A DNA stretch of 17,070 nucleotides. Source: an uncultured Anaerococcus sp. (GTDB lineage: Bacteria; Bacillota_A; Clostridia; Tissierellales; Peptoniphilaceae). Made by a program: the position numbers and the translations under genes. The stretch is taken from the NCBI GenBank assembly GCA_902488555.1, contig CABTWT010000017.1, positions 1 through 17,070 on the forward strand, read 5' to 3'. Each line of letters opens with the position of its first letter. Position 1 is the stretch's first letter. The notes below the pieces were generated by a model. The model had not been told where the DNA came from. It saw only the letters and a list, made by a program, of their open reading frames with translations, and did no database searches. Shown piece after piece: positions 1 through 7,257 of this stretch.

Positions 1-66
1 AATAATGATAAATTAATTTTGACTCTAACCAGAATGGGTAGTCATGATGATTTGGGGTTAAATTGA
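1..66 (+). CDS. Possible C-terminal tail of an upstream gene (partial)
   Basis: Frame 1 is open from the first base to a TGA at 64-66 and gives 21 residues ending MGSHDDLGLN. The other two forward frames have stops within the first 15 bases. The composition looks protein-like, but the piece is too short to assign to a family. It could equally be chance open frame in AT-rich DNA. No terminator hairpin follows it. Confidence 0.25.
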   Translation, partial: NNDKLILTLTRMGSHDDLGLN

Positions 67-137
67 TTCTTTTATATACTAATGTTAAGTTGAGTCAGTT
101 AATAATCTTTTGATACAAATTAACGATAGTAATTGAA

Positions 138-278
138 ATGTCTATACAAAGAAATAGAAAAAAAATAATTCTTTTTTTGTTTTTAGGAATTAATGTCTTA
201 TATGTAATTATTATTTTAGGCTATACCGTTACACTAATAGGGAAAAACCAGGGGGAGTTACTTGTAAGATATTTTTAA
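138..278 (+). CDS. Doubtful small single-span membrane protein
   Basis: An ATG at 138 opens a 46-codon frame ending with TAA at 276-278. The product starts with a basic segment (MSIQRNRKK), continues with a hydrophobic run of about 19-25 residues (roughly residues 10-34), and ends with a short polar tail. That is the shape of a small membrane protein. Against it, no Shine-Dalgarno sequence precedes the ATG, the DNA is AT-rich so hydrophobic codons arise by chance, and no family is recognised. It could also be the remnant of a larger membrane protein. Confidence 0.2.
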   Translation: MSIQRNRKKIILFLFLGINVLYVIIILGYTVTLIGKNQGELLVRYF

Positions 279-360
279 AAAATATGAGAAAATACTTTTT
301 TCTTCTTACTTTAGACTTTATTCGTGTCTTTTTTTGTTTGTCATTTAAGGTTTATTCTTC

Positions 361-515
361 GACACCGGGGCGCAGGGCGGTAGGGGCGATTAGCCCGTCC
401 GGCTCATGGAGGACAGGCCCCTTATGCCCACGAAAACTCGTTTCTGTCGAAACTTCTGCGTGCTCTCGCACTAAGTTTTCGGGATAAACAACCGAAATCA
501 ACGGTTGTTTATCTC
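361..515. other. GC-rich, hairpin-rich non-coding stretch
   Basis: This block is much richer in G and C than its surroundings and contains several inverted repeats. AGGGGC (382-387) pairs with GCCCCT (417-422), enclosing GTCC (397-400) and GGAC (411-414). CGAAAACT (431-438) pairs with AGTTTTCG (474-481), enclosing GTGC/GCAC (460-463 and 468-471). A perfect 12-base stem lies at 483-494 and 502-513. A reading frame through it (284-487) has no ribosome site and no protein-like character. It could be a structured RNA, or the end of a decayed mobile or repeated element. No known RNA family (SRP RNA, tmRNA, RNase P, 6S) is recognised. Confidence 0.4.
483..513. repeat. Perfect 12-bp inverted repeat (hairpin)
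   Basis: The arms GATAAACAACCG (483-494) and CGGTTGTTTATC (502-513) are exact reverse complements separated by 7 bases. There is no T-run after it, so it is not an obvious terminator. It lies at the 3' side of the GC-rich structured block. Confidence 0.7.
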
Positions 516-592
516 CCCGGACCCCCGACCCATTTCACCCCTCTGCCACTGCGTGGAGCGAATTAGTAAGAATTTGCTTAGCAAATTCTTAC
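511..592. repeat. Left arm of a diverged long inverted repeat
   Basis: This segment runs through a C-rich tract, the 12-mer GCCACTGCGTGG (545-556), and then a hairpin. The reverse complement of 917-998 shows the same order: a C-rich tract, GCCACTGCGTGG and then TTTGCTTCGCAAATTCTT. The two arms face each other about 325 bases apart. They differ by substitutions and small gaps, so they are old copies. A nested perfect stem, GTAAGAATTTGC (566-577) with GCAAATTCTTAC (581-592) and a 3-base loop, marks the inner end of this arm. Confidence 0.6.
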
Positions 593-735
593 GATTTGAT
601 AGGGTGAAATCACATTATAAACTAAAAAAATTGGTGTTTTCTAAATCTTGAATTTCTAAAATCGCAAACTCGCTACGCTCAAACAGTGCGATTTCTTAAC
701 GAAATTCTACGATTTGAAAACAGGGCAATTTTCCC
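584..735. repeat. Short direct repeat pair in non-coding DNA
   Basis: AAATTCTTACGATTTGAT near 584-600 recurs as AAATTCTACGATTTGAA near 702-718. Each copy is followed by a similar GGG-rich stretch. Just upstream of the second copy lies an inverted repeat, AATCGCA (660-666) with TGCGATT (687-693). These look like pieces of the same mosaic repeat family as the flanking arms. No gene is seen between them. Confidence 0.45.
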
Positions 736-769
736 ACCTATATACTAGCGGTTTTGTACCCTCACACTT

Positions 770-869
770 GTCATTCTGAAGAAGCGATAGTGACTGAAGA
801 ATCTCCTGGAATAATCATTCTTTTAGAGATCCTTCGGTCGGCCTTACAAAGGCCTCCCTCGAGGATGAT
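770..869 (+). repeat. Composite dispersed repeat, copy A
   Basis: The copy has two half-units. The first starts GTCATTCTGA and ends GAAGAATCTCC. The second starts GAGATCCTTCGGTCGGCC and ends near GAGGATGATA. The second half can fold, because GGCC (840-843) faces GGCC (851-854) and TCC near 830 faces GGA near 863. A reversed copy with the same two halves lies at 8727-8810. Repeats of the style GTCATTCTGA...GAAGAATCTC are common in intergenic DNA of several bacterial groups; the exact family is not identified here. Confidence 0.65.
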
Positions 870-916
870 AGGTGTGTTGGAATAATATATTTAGTGAATA
901 TAATATATATTCAAAA

Positions 917-998
917 AAAGAATTTGCGAAGCAAACTTCTACTGCTCATTGCCCCACGCAGTGGCGGTGGGGGTGTAGAAGGTATAGGGGGATCGGGG
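917..998. repeat. Right arm of a diverged long inverted repeat
   Basis: The segment contains CCACGCAGTGGC (954-965), the exact reverse complement of 545-556, and AATTTGCGAAGCAAA (921-935), which mirrors the hairpin at the inner end of the left arm. G-rich sequence up to about 998 mirrors the C-rich tract of the left arm. Overlapping open frames at 872-1079 lie in this repeat and have no ribosome site, so they are treated as non-coding. Confidence 0.6.
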
Positions 999-1143
999 GA
1001 AAGGAAAAAGGGGTCTCCGCTACCCCTAATTCCTATCCCCCGAGGTGCAACGGTACAACCTAAAACGATAAAAGAATAAAAGATATTCATTTACTTCTAA
1101 TAGTATAGTAAAGAAACATATTTCTTTTCAATTTCTTTATAAA

Positions 1144-1185
1144 GATCCTTCGGTCGGCCCTTAAAGGGCCTCCCCCAAGGATGAC
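1144..1185 (+). repeat. Solo half-unit of the dispersed repeat, copy B
   Basis: This is a near-copy of the second half of the composite repeat at 770-869. It starts GATCCTTCGGTCGG and ends AAGGATGAC. It folds well: GGCCC (1156-1160) pairs with GGGCC (1166-1170), and TCCTT (1146-1150) pairs with AAGGA (1177-1181). Copy A has GGCC arms here and copy B has GGCCC, with the changes matched on both sides, so the pairing seems conserved. Confidence 0.65.
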
Positions 1186-1258
1186 AAATGTGCCCGTACA
1201 ATATAAGTAGGTAAGGTAATTAATACTATAAAAATTTCATGTAAAAACCTATTTATTC

Positions 1259-1282
1259 AAAAAAGCACCCTTGGAGGGTACT
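1259..1282 (-). terminator. Intrinsic terminator of the ilvA-murE operon
   Basis: Read on the minus strand, AGTACCC (1282-1276) pairs with GGGTGCT (1270-1264), including one T-G wobble, around a 5-base loop. A run of six T residues follows (1264-1259). It lies about 43 bases beyond the stop codon of the esterase gene, the last gene of the leftward operon. Confidence 0.85.
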
Positions 1283-1324
1283 CTTTATCAATTCTATAAT
1301 CTATTAAATAAAATTTATTCTAAC

Positions 1325-2062
1325 TTAATTTAGCAAATAAGTTAAAGCCTCCGGCATTCTTTCTGCCCAGTCTCTTTCATGGTGGGTTGCACCTTTGGCG
1401 TAGATAAATTTGCTTTCTAACTTATCTTTTAATACTCCATAGGCCATCTTATTTAAGTCCACGTATGATCTAGATAGAAGTGGGTCTTCTGGGTATTCAT
1501 TATCTCCTACGTCTATATAGACTTTTTGCTTGTTTTTGCCATCGTAGGCATTTAATATTTGTCCTGATTCTACTAGGTTGATGTTAAAGTGTGAGCTCAT
1601 GGCTAGTACTCTTTGAAAAGTCTTAGGGTACTCTGCTCCCATATATAGGCTCATAAGTCCGCCTAAGGAAGCTCCTCCTATTAGTCTTATAATATCCTTC
1701 TTATCTTTTTCTATATGTGGAATGAGTTCTTTTACTATAAATTCGCCAGTTTCTTTGCCTAGAGGTCTATAGGATAAGTCATCGTCAAAGTAGTCAGCTT
1801 CTGGGTCACCCTCAGTGTATGGAGTGTACTCATTTGTCCTATTTGAATCGTAGGGAGCATATATGCCAACTACATTTGCACTAATCTTAGCTTTGTCTAG
1901 GGCTTCTTTGAATTCAAAGGTCGCATCCATATAGCATTCTTCTAGGTCAAATAGATTTTGACCGTCAAAGAAATAAATGTATATATTGGATTTAGGATTT
2001 TCTAGAAAATTGCAAGTCACATTTCTATTTAGAAATTTGGAATATATTTCAAATTTGTCCAT
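1325..2062 (-). CDS. Alpha/beta-hydrolase, putative esterase family
   Basis: A 245-residue cytoplasmic enzyme with no signal peptide, of the esterase D / YieL-like type. The nucleophile elbow GGASLGG is at residues 129-135 with Ser132. A likely acid residue is in the VGDNEYPEDP segment (D187 or E189). The catalytic histidine is probably H228 in THHERDWAERMPEAL, a typical C-terminal motif of the family. The substrate is unknown; family members hydrolyse carboxylic esters, including siderophore and acyl esters. The start is supported by an AGGAG site 6-8 bases upstream, which overlaps the TAG stop of the preceding oxidoreductase. It is the last gene of the operon. The nearby oxidoreductases give no clear pathway. 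Confidence 0.85.
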   Translation of the reverse strand: MDKFEIYSKFLNRNVTCNFLENPKSNIYIYFFDGQNLFDLEECYMDATFEFKEALDKAKISANVVGIYAPYDSNRTNEYTPYTEGDPEADYFDDDLSYRPLGKETGEFIVKELIPHIEKDKKDIIRLIGGASLGGLMSLYMGAEYPKTFQRVLAMSSHFNINLVESGQILNAYDGKNKQKVYIDVGDNEYPEDPLLSRSYVDLNKMAYGVLKDKLESKFIYAKGATHHERDWAERMPEALTYLLN

Positions 2063-2070
2063 TACTTCTC

Positions 2071-3363
2071 CTAGAGTTTCATTGAGTTTTGTCTACGACG
2101 TAATCTTGTTATAGTAGCTCTTTCGTCTATTTCCACCATTGTCATATCTATTAAAGTGTCTTTTAGGATGTCTACTTTTGCTACTGTCTTTGGTGTGATA
2201 AGTCCTATTGGCAATAGGTCTTCTTTCATAGACCTGGTATGGCTTGTTAGTTTACCAAATACCTTTTCGCTGCCTATACCATCTAAGGTTTCACCCTTTT
2301 TGATGTCTCTTTTGGCGATAGTGACTGTATCTGCCACTTGGCCTTGGATTGGTGCAATTGTCGGTTCATTTTCTACTACTGCATTGTAAATAGTAATTGG
2401 TGCTTCAAGACTTGTTAAGTGATATGGTCTATACATTAGATAGTTTGGACCATCACCAAAGCCCAAGAACTTCATCAAATCTCTTACATCTTCCTTATCA
2501 CTTGTAACTATAATAAAGACTCCTGGTGCCATTCCTTTAGAAAATTCTACAACCTTATAATTATCAAGGATTCCACCGTCAGATTTTAATTTAAAGTCCT
2601 CTATAGCATTCTCTGGGCTTGTCTCTATGCCGTGGCAGCCAAAGCTATCTGGCAAAAATCCAAGAGCATTGCATACGCTATTAAGCTCAATCATTGTATT
2701 TGTACCATCAATAAATGATGTGAGCATCTTTGGATTTAAGTTTTTCTCTCTTGCTTCTGCCCTAACCTGGTCAGGTGTCACATACTCATCAAGCCTGTTG
2801 TTTTTACCCTTTGCTGCAACTAGTACATCTAATCCCATACCAAAGGCTTGATCGCAAAGGTCTATGATGGCTCCTGGCTCATCTCCAAGGATTCCAGTAT
2901 AGACTACTCCAGCTTTTTTGGCCATATCGTGCAAAACTGGGCCAACTGTTGCTTCACATTCCACATTAAAGGAAATCATATGCTTGTGGTATTGGATGGT
3001 CTTTCTTGCTATAACAGCTCCAAATGATGGATTGCCTGTACAGTCAACTACAGCATTTATTTGCATAAGCTTATAGGAAAGTCTGTAGTTTGTGGACACA
3101 CAAACATAACCCTTTTCTAGGATTTCATAACCTTCGTTATAATCATCAGTATAAATAATTTTATCTTCAGCAACTCCACTTCTTACAAGGGCGTCTATAG
3201 CCTTTTGTGGGGTTCTGTCAATTACTAATTGTACTTCCATGGCATCTATATTGGCTAGTTGGGAGATCAAAGATGTTCCCATCTTGCCTGCTCCCATCAC
3301 AGCGAGCCTTATAGATTCGCCATTATATTTCATTTCATTTAAATTTCTACTTATTTTAAACAT
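2071..3363 (-). CDS. SAF-domain NAD(P)-dependent oxidoreductase, homoserine dehydrogenase-like
   Basis: A 430-residue protein of the group described as predicted homoserine dehydrogenases with a C-terminal SAF domain (COG4091 type). The N-terminal Rossmann fold shows LAVMGAGKMG (residues 20-29) and a DCTG turn (107-110). The middle resembles the dehydrogenase catalytic region. Residues about 344-415 form an SAF domain (AKRDIKKGETLDGIG), the fold also found in antifreeze proteins and FlgA. The group probably oxidises or reduces a small hydroxy acid or sugar-acid intermediate. True homoserine dehydrogenase activity is not established by sequence. Its start overlaps the end of the flavoprotein gene by 8 bases, and an AAGGAG site sits 5 bases before the ATG. 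The esterase follows 8 bases downstream. Confidence 0.85.
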   Translation of the reverse strand: MFKISRNLNEMKYNGESIRLAVMGAGKMGTSLISQLANIDAMEVQLVIDRTPQKAIDALVRSGVAEDKIIYTDDYNEGYEILEKGYVCVSTNYRLSYKLMQINAVVDCTGNPSFGAVIARKTIQYHKHMISFNVECEATVGPVLHDMAKKAGVVYTGILGDEPGAIIDLCDQAFGMGLDVLVAAKGKNNRLDEYVTPDQVRAEAREKNLNPKMLTSFIDGTNTMIELNSVCNALGFLPDSFGCHGIETSPENAIEDFKLKSDGGILDNYKVVEFSKGMAPGVFIIVTSDKEDVRDLMKFLGFGDGPNYLMYRPYHLTSLEAPITIYNAVVENEPTIAPIQGQVADTVTIAKRDIKKGETLDGIGSEKVFGKLTSHTRSMKEDLLPIGLITPKTVAKVDILKDTLIDMTMVEIDERATITRLRRRQNSMKL

Positions 3364-4564
3364 TCAAACTCCTTAAAAACTTTGATGATACAAAAGCAGA
3401 TGCAGCAGCCCACCATATATTGTAGCCACCGCAATCTCCAGCCACATCTAGGCATTCGCCTAGGAAAAAAACATCCTTGTATTTTTTATGGGCCATAGTT
3501 TTTGGATCGATGTATCTTGTATCTACCCCACCTATGGTCACCTGGGCATTTACCTTATCGTGGATTTCAGTCACATTAAATATCAAGGATTTCAAAGTTT
3601 TGCAAAGCATCTGATAATCCTTGTCATTTAAGTTATTTGCTTTTTTATCAGGGCTAATTTTAGCCACTTTTAGGATATCATCAATTAGTTTCTCATTTAT
3701 TATACCGATTAAAATCTCTTTTATGGTCCTAGCCGGGAATTTTTTTGTAAGATTTCTAATATAGCTAGCAAATTCTTCCTTCGTGACGTCTTGGAAAAAG
3801 TCGATTTCTATTTGGCTTTTGGACTTGTTTTTTAGGCTAATGGATAATTCATTGGAAATATCTAGTATTGCCGTCCCTGTAAGGCCATAATTTTGGAAAA
3901 TAATGTCGTCTACTGATGATTTGACATACTTTCCATCTACTAATAAGCTTGCTTTTCCACTAATCTTTGTGCCCTTGGCTTTTTTTGAAAATTTCTCTTT
4001 TGTCTCAAAATTTGTAATACCATAGGTCATATTAGTGACCTTGATCCTATCTTTTATGAGATCAAAAATCTTGCCATCAGAACCAGAATTTTTCAAAGTT
4101 TTGCCGCCAGTAGATATTACTAGCTTGTCGTAAGTATATGACTTATCCTTTGTTTTTACTATTTTTTTATCAAAATCAATTCCTATCACTTCTTGGTTAA
4201 AGACAAATTTTGCATTTTCTTTTGCCTTAAGATATAAGCTATCCCTCACAGTCTTGCTTGACATAGTGAGAGGGTAGCACCTTCCTGATGGCAGATGAGT
4301 AGTAGCTATACCTATTTCGTTAAAGTAGTCTATAAGCTTATTAGAATCAAAAGCATTTATAGCATAATCCACAAAGTTTGGATTGGCTGACTTAAAATAT
4401 TCCTTTCCTTGGTTAAGATTTGTAAAATTGCAGCGACCATTGCCAGTTGCCAGAAGTTTTCTGCCAGCAAATTCATTTTTTTCAATAACTGTAATATCTC
4501 CTTCATCCATAAAAGATGCAAAAAACAGGGCAGAAACACCAGCTCCTATTACGAGAATTCTCAT
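3356..4564 (-). CDS. BaiN/HI0933-family NAD(P)/FAD-dependent oxidoreductase
   Basis: A 402-residue flavoprotein. The FAD-binding Rossmann motif VIGAGVSA is at residues 5-12. The family hallmark GRKLLATGNGRCNFTN is at 34-49, with the matching C-terminal motifs TIGGVDT (343-349) and GECLDVAGDCGGYN (369-382). Members are widespread soluble oxidoreductases. One relative, BaiN, acts in bile acid 7-dehydroxylation, but most have no proven substrate, and nothing here points to bile acids. The ATG overlaps the murE TGA as ATGA (4561-4564) and the nearest Shine-Dalgarno is weak and distant, so translation is probably coupled to murE. Full length for the family. Confidence 0.9.
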   Translation of the reverse strand: MRILVIGAGVSALFFASFMDEGDITVIEKNEFAGRKLLATGNGRCNFTNLNQGKEYFKSANPNFVDYAINAFDSNKLIDYFNEIGIATTHLPSGRCYPLTMSSKTVRDSLYLKAKENAKFVFNQEVIGIDFDKKIVKTKDKSYTYDKLVISTGGKTLKNSGSDGKIFDLIKDRIKVTNMTYGITNFETKEKFSKKAKGTKISGKASLLVDGKYVKSSVDDIIFQNYGLTGTAILDISNELSISLKNKSKSQIEIDFFQDVTKEEFASYIRNLTKKFPARTIKEILIGIINEKLIDDILKVAKISPDKKANNLNDKDYQMLCKTLKSLIFNVTEIHDKVNAQVTIGGVDTRYIDPKTMAHKKYKDVFFLGECLDVAGDCGGYNIWWAAASAFVSSKFLRSLNV

Positions 4565-5988
4565 TGGTCTTTTATAGCCTCAAGAACAGTTTCATATTCG
4601 TTATAATAGGTTTTCTCATTACCGTGGTGTTTTAAGAATCTCTCCTCGCCCTTGCCAAGCATGACAATATAATCGCCCTCATTAGCTTGACTTATAGCCC
4701 ATTTGATGGCTTCTTTACGATCTTCGATTCTCCTATAGTCTCCGCCAAATTCCTCGATGCCTTTAATCAAATCATTGGTGATATTTTCAAAAGTATCGAA
4801 TTTGTTATCATCGGTAGTTGCTACTACAAAGACGTCGTTTTTGGCGCAAATATTACCTGTAAGCTTTCTAAATTCTTCGTTTCTATCGCCATTTACTCCA
4901 AAAACCGCATAGGTTCTCACATCTTGTGGTATAGATTTAAAGAGAGCATCAAAGGCAACAGGTGTGTGGGCAAAGTCTATGACAATATTTTTGCCCAAGT
5001 CGTTTTCTATATATTGGAATCTTGATGGAATCCCCTCAAATTTGACTAGGTTTTCAGCGATTGTCGATAGGTCATTTCCCATTTGGCTTAGGACAGTAAT
5101 GGCTGCTAGGGAATTGTAAAGTTCATAATCTGCTATGGTGTTTATAGTAAATTCTTGGTCCTTTACAAAAAATGTAGTTTTGCCATCAAGTTTTTTGATG
5201 TCATAGGCCATATAGTCAGCATCTTTTTTTGTACCATATGAAATTACATCGGCAAATCTTTCCTTTGCCTTTCTGCCATATGGGTCGTCAAAGTTTGCTA
5301 TTTTTACCTTAGCAACTTCAAATAGTTTCATCTTTGCATCAAAGTATCCATCCATGGTCTTATGGTAGTCAAGATGTTCTGTAGAAAGGTTGGTGAATAC
5401 TCCATAGTCAAATTCTATGCCATTTAAGCGATTTTGTGATAGGCCGTGGGAGCTAGCTTCTATTACTACCTTATCTATACCTTGATCCAAACTCTCGTTT
5501 AATACTTTGTTTATGAAAAATATATCAGGAGTTGTATTTGGGGTTTCAGTCCTTGCTCCATTTACAAAAGCTCCGTCAGTACCAATATTTGTAGCATTGC
5601 CATATATTTCTTTGATTAGAAAATATATTAAGGAAGAAGTGGTAGTTTTGCCGTTTGTTCCTGTCACCCCCACCACTGTCATTTTCTTTGATGGATAGTC
5701 TTCTAGGATATTTGATATATCTGAAGTAGCCTTTCTACTATCAGCAACTTTTATATAGTTTATATCGTCTATATAGTAAATATTTTCGCTATGAACTATG
5801 GTTCTTGCACCCTTTGCTATTGCATCTCCTATATACTTATGGCCGTCTAAGACATTGCCCTTAATTGCTGCAAAGGTATCAATGCCATCCATATATTGGG
5901 AGTTGTTGGTAATGTCTCTTATATCACTATCATTTTGTTTTTTGTAAGATATATATTCAATTCCTTTGATTAAATCATCAAATTTCAA
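4561..5988 (-). CDS. murE: UDP-N-acetylmuramoyl-tripeptide synthetase MurE
   Basis: A cytoplasmic ATP-dependent ligase that adds the third amino acid to UDP-MurNAc-L-Ala-D-Glu during peptidoglycan synthesis. At 475 residues it has the usual length. The P-loop GVTGTNGKTTT is at 107-117, ETPNTTPD at 148-155, a likely carbamylated lysine in FDAKMKLF near residue 219, and GKGEE at 445-449. Where meso-diaminopimelate enzymes have DNPR, this one reads TDDNKFD (392-398), so a monobasic or diamino residue such as L-lysine or L-ornithine is more likely. The start is TTG at 5988-5986, overlapping the threonine ammonia-lyase TGA; the N-terminus from there (MKFDDLIKGIEY) matches the family. An AAAGGA site lies about 11 bases upstream, a slightly long spacing. 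Confidence 0.93.
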   Translation of the reverse strand: MKFDDLIKGIEYISYKKQNDSDIRDITNNSQYMDGIDTFAAIKGNVLDGHKYIGDAIAKGARTIVHSENIYYIDDINYIKVADSRKATSDISNILEDYPSKKMTVVGVTGTNGKTTTSSLIYFLIKEIYGNATNIGTDGAFVNGARTETPNTTPDIFFINKVLNESLDQGIDKVVIEASSHGLSQNRLNGIEFDYGVFTNLSTEHLDYHKTMDGYFDAKMKLFEVAKVKIANFDDPYGRKAKERFADVISYGTKKDADYMAYDIKKLDGKTTFFVKDQEFTINTIADYELYNSLAAITVLSQMGNDLSTIAENLVKFEGIPSRFQYIENDLGKNIVIDFAHTPVAFDALFKSIPQDVRTYAVFGVNGDRNEEFRKLTGNICAKNDVFVVATTDDNKFDTFENITNDLIKGIEEFGGDYRRIEDRKEAIKWAISQANEGDYIVMLGKGEERFLKHHGNEKTYYNEYETVLEAIKDQ

Positions 5989-7169
5989 TGTATAATGTAT
6001 CCTTTCTTATTTAAAAGATCGTGAATTTTCTTAACGTGTTCTGTACCATTGGTCTCAAGGGTAATCTCAACATTGATGTTCTTATATCTACTTGCTTCTC
6101 TTAGGCTGTCTTGGTCAATTGTAACAACATTTGCCTTTGTATAGGCAATATCTGAAAGAAGTTCTTGAAGTTTGCCTGGTATATTTGGTAGTTCTACGTC
6201 AATTCTTGTAATTCTGCCTGTTTCATATAGACCGCGGTTGATAAGTTGAGAGATAAAGCTCATATCAATATTTCCACCGCTTATGATTGAAACAACGCTT
6301 TTGTTGTAGAAATTAACTTTCTGTAAAGCTGCAAGTGATAGGGCACCGGAAGGTTCTGCTACTAGTTTGTGGCGTTCCATTAGATTAATAAAGGCCATCA
6401 AAACTTCCTCATCTGTTACAGTTATCCAGTCGTCAACATAGTCCTTACAAATCTCGTAAGTATATTTACCAACTTCTGCAACTGCTGTACCATCAGCTAT
6501 AGTGTCTACTCCATCTACTTTGACAACTTTGCCTTCTTTAACAGCTTCTTTCATAGAAGCGGCAGATACTGGCTCCACACCAATAACTTTGATTAGTGGG
6601 CTAATTTGTTTGATGCATTTGGCAACTCCTGATATTAGTCCGCCACCACCTACAGGGACAATTACATAGTCAACATAATCTAGGTCCTCTAAGATTTCAA
6701 GGCTTATAGTTCCTTGGCCTTCTATGACATCTAGGTCATCAAAGGGTGGTATAAAAGTAAGTCCTTCTTTTTCTGCACGTTCTAGGGCATGGTCTTTGCA
6801 GGCATCAAAGTTTTCACCAAATAGGTCTACCTTTGCCCCATACTTTAGTGTTCCATCAACCTTGATCATTGGTGTTTGTTCTGGCATACAGATTGTCGCA
6901 TCTATGCCAAGATCATTTGCAGAAAAGGCTACACCTTGGGCATGGTTGCCAGCAGAAGCTGTAATAATACCCTTTGCTTTTTCTTCTTCGCTTAACTTAC
7001 ATATCTTATTATAGGCCCCTCTTATCTTAAAGGAACCAGTTTTTTGTAAATTTTCTGGTTTTATGTATACGTTATTATTAGATATTCCTGAAAAATAATC
7101 TGAATAGAACAAGTGAGTTCTATTTGTAACCTTGTCTACTCTTTCTTTTGCGCTATTAAAGTCAAACAT
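5985..7169 (-). CDS. ilvA: Threonine ammonia-lyase with C-terminal ACT domain
   Basis: A pyridoxal-phosphate enzyme that deaminates L-threonine to 2-oxobutyrate and ammonia. At 394 residues it is the short form, with one ACT-like regulatory domain. The PLP lysine is K48 in GSFKIRGA, followed by SAGNHAQG (72-79) and the glycine loop GGGG (174-177) that holds the cofactor phosphate. The ACT domain spans about 319-392 and starts GRITRIDVELPNIPGKL. It could be biosynthetic (IlvA) or catabolic (TdcB-like); no other isoleucine genes are nearby, so a catabolic or energy role is at least as likely. AGGAGG sits 5 bases before the ATG. It is the first gene of the leftward operon and overlaps murE by 4 bases. 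Confidence 0.93.
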   Translation of the reverse strand: MFDFNSAKERVDKVTNRTHLFYSDYFSGISNNNVYIKPENLQKTGSFKIRGAYNKICKLSEEEKAKGIITASAGNHAQGVAFSANDLGIDATICMPEQTPMIKVDGTLKYGAKVDLFGENFDACKDHALERAEKEGLTFIPPFDDLDVIEGQGTISLEILEDLDYVDYVIVPVGGGGLISGVAKCIKQISPLIKVIGVEPVSAASMKEAVKEGKVVKVDGVDTIADGTAVAEVGKYTYEICKDYVDDWITVTDEEVLMAFINLMERHKLVAEPSGALSLAALQKVNFYNKSVVSIISGGNIDMSFISQLINRGLYETGRITRIDVELPNIPGKLQELLSDIAYTKANVVTIDQDSLREASRYKNINVEITLETNGTEHVKKIHDLLNKKGYIIH

Positions 7170-7186
7170 AATTTCCTCCTATATTT

Positions 7187-7198
7187 ATTATTATAACA
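7187..7198 (-). promoter_or_regulatory. Extended -10 promoter of the ilvA-murE operon
   Basis: On the minus strand the sequence reads TGTTATAAT, a perfect extended -10 element (TG-N-TATAAT, hexamer at 7195-7190). No good -35 lies 17 bases upstream, which extended -10 promoters do not need. Transcription would start near 7183, leaving a leader of about 14 bases that holds the AGGAGG site. Confidence 0.55.
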
Positions 7199-7227
7199 TT
7201 TAATTTATTTAAATCTTGTAAAATATC

Positions 7228-7236
7228 TGATACAAT
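7228..7236 (+). promoter_or_regulatory. Extended -10 promoter of the lipoprotein gene
   Basis: TGATACAAT is an extended -10 element (hexamer TACAAT 7231-7236). A weak TTTAAA at 7208-7213 could serve as -35 with a 17-base spacer. The predicted start of transcription is near 7243. That argues that the coding start is ATG 7258, not the ATG at 7243. Confidence 0.5.
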
Positions 7237-7257
7237 TATCCAATGAGGTATAAATTT

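Noticed and set aside
284..487. A 67-codon open frame on the plus strand
   Set aside because: It lacks a ribosome site, crosses the hairpin-rich GC block and has no protein-like pattern.
872..1079. Two overlapping open frames on the plus strand
   Set aside because: Both lie inside the right inverted-repeat arm, have no ribosome site, and read low-complexity glycine/arginine-rich sequence from the G-rich tract.
361..1200. A CRISPR array
   Set aside because: The repeats are few, irregularly spaced, diverged and in both orientations, and no cas genes are present.
4687..5025. A 112-codon frame opposite murE
   Set aside because: It lies fully antisense to a well-supported murE with intact motifs, so it is a shadow frame.
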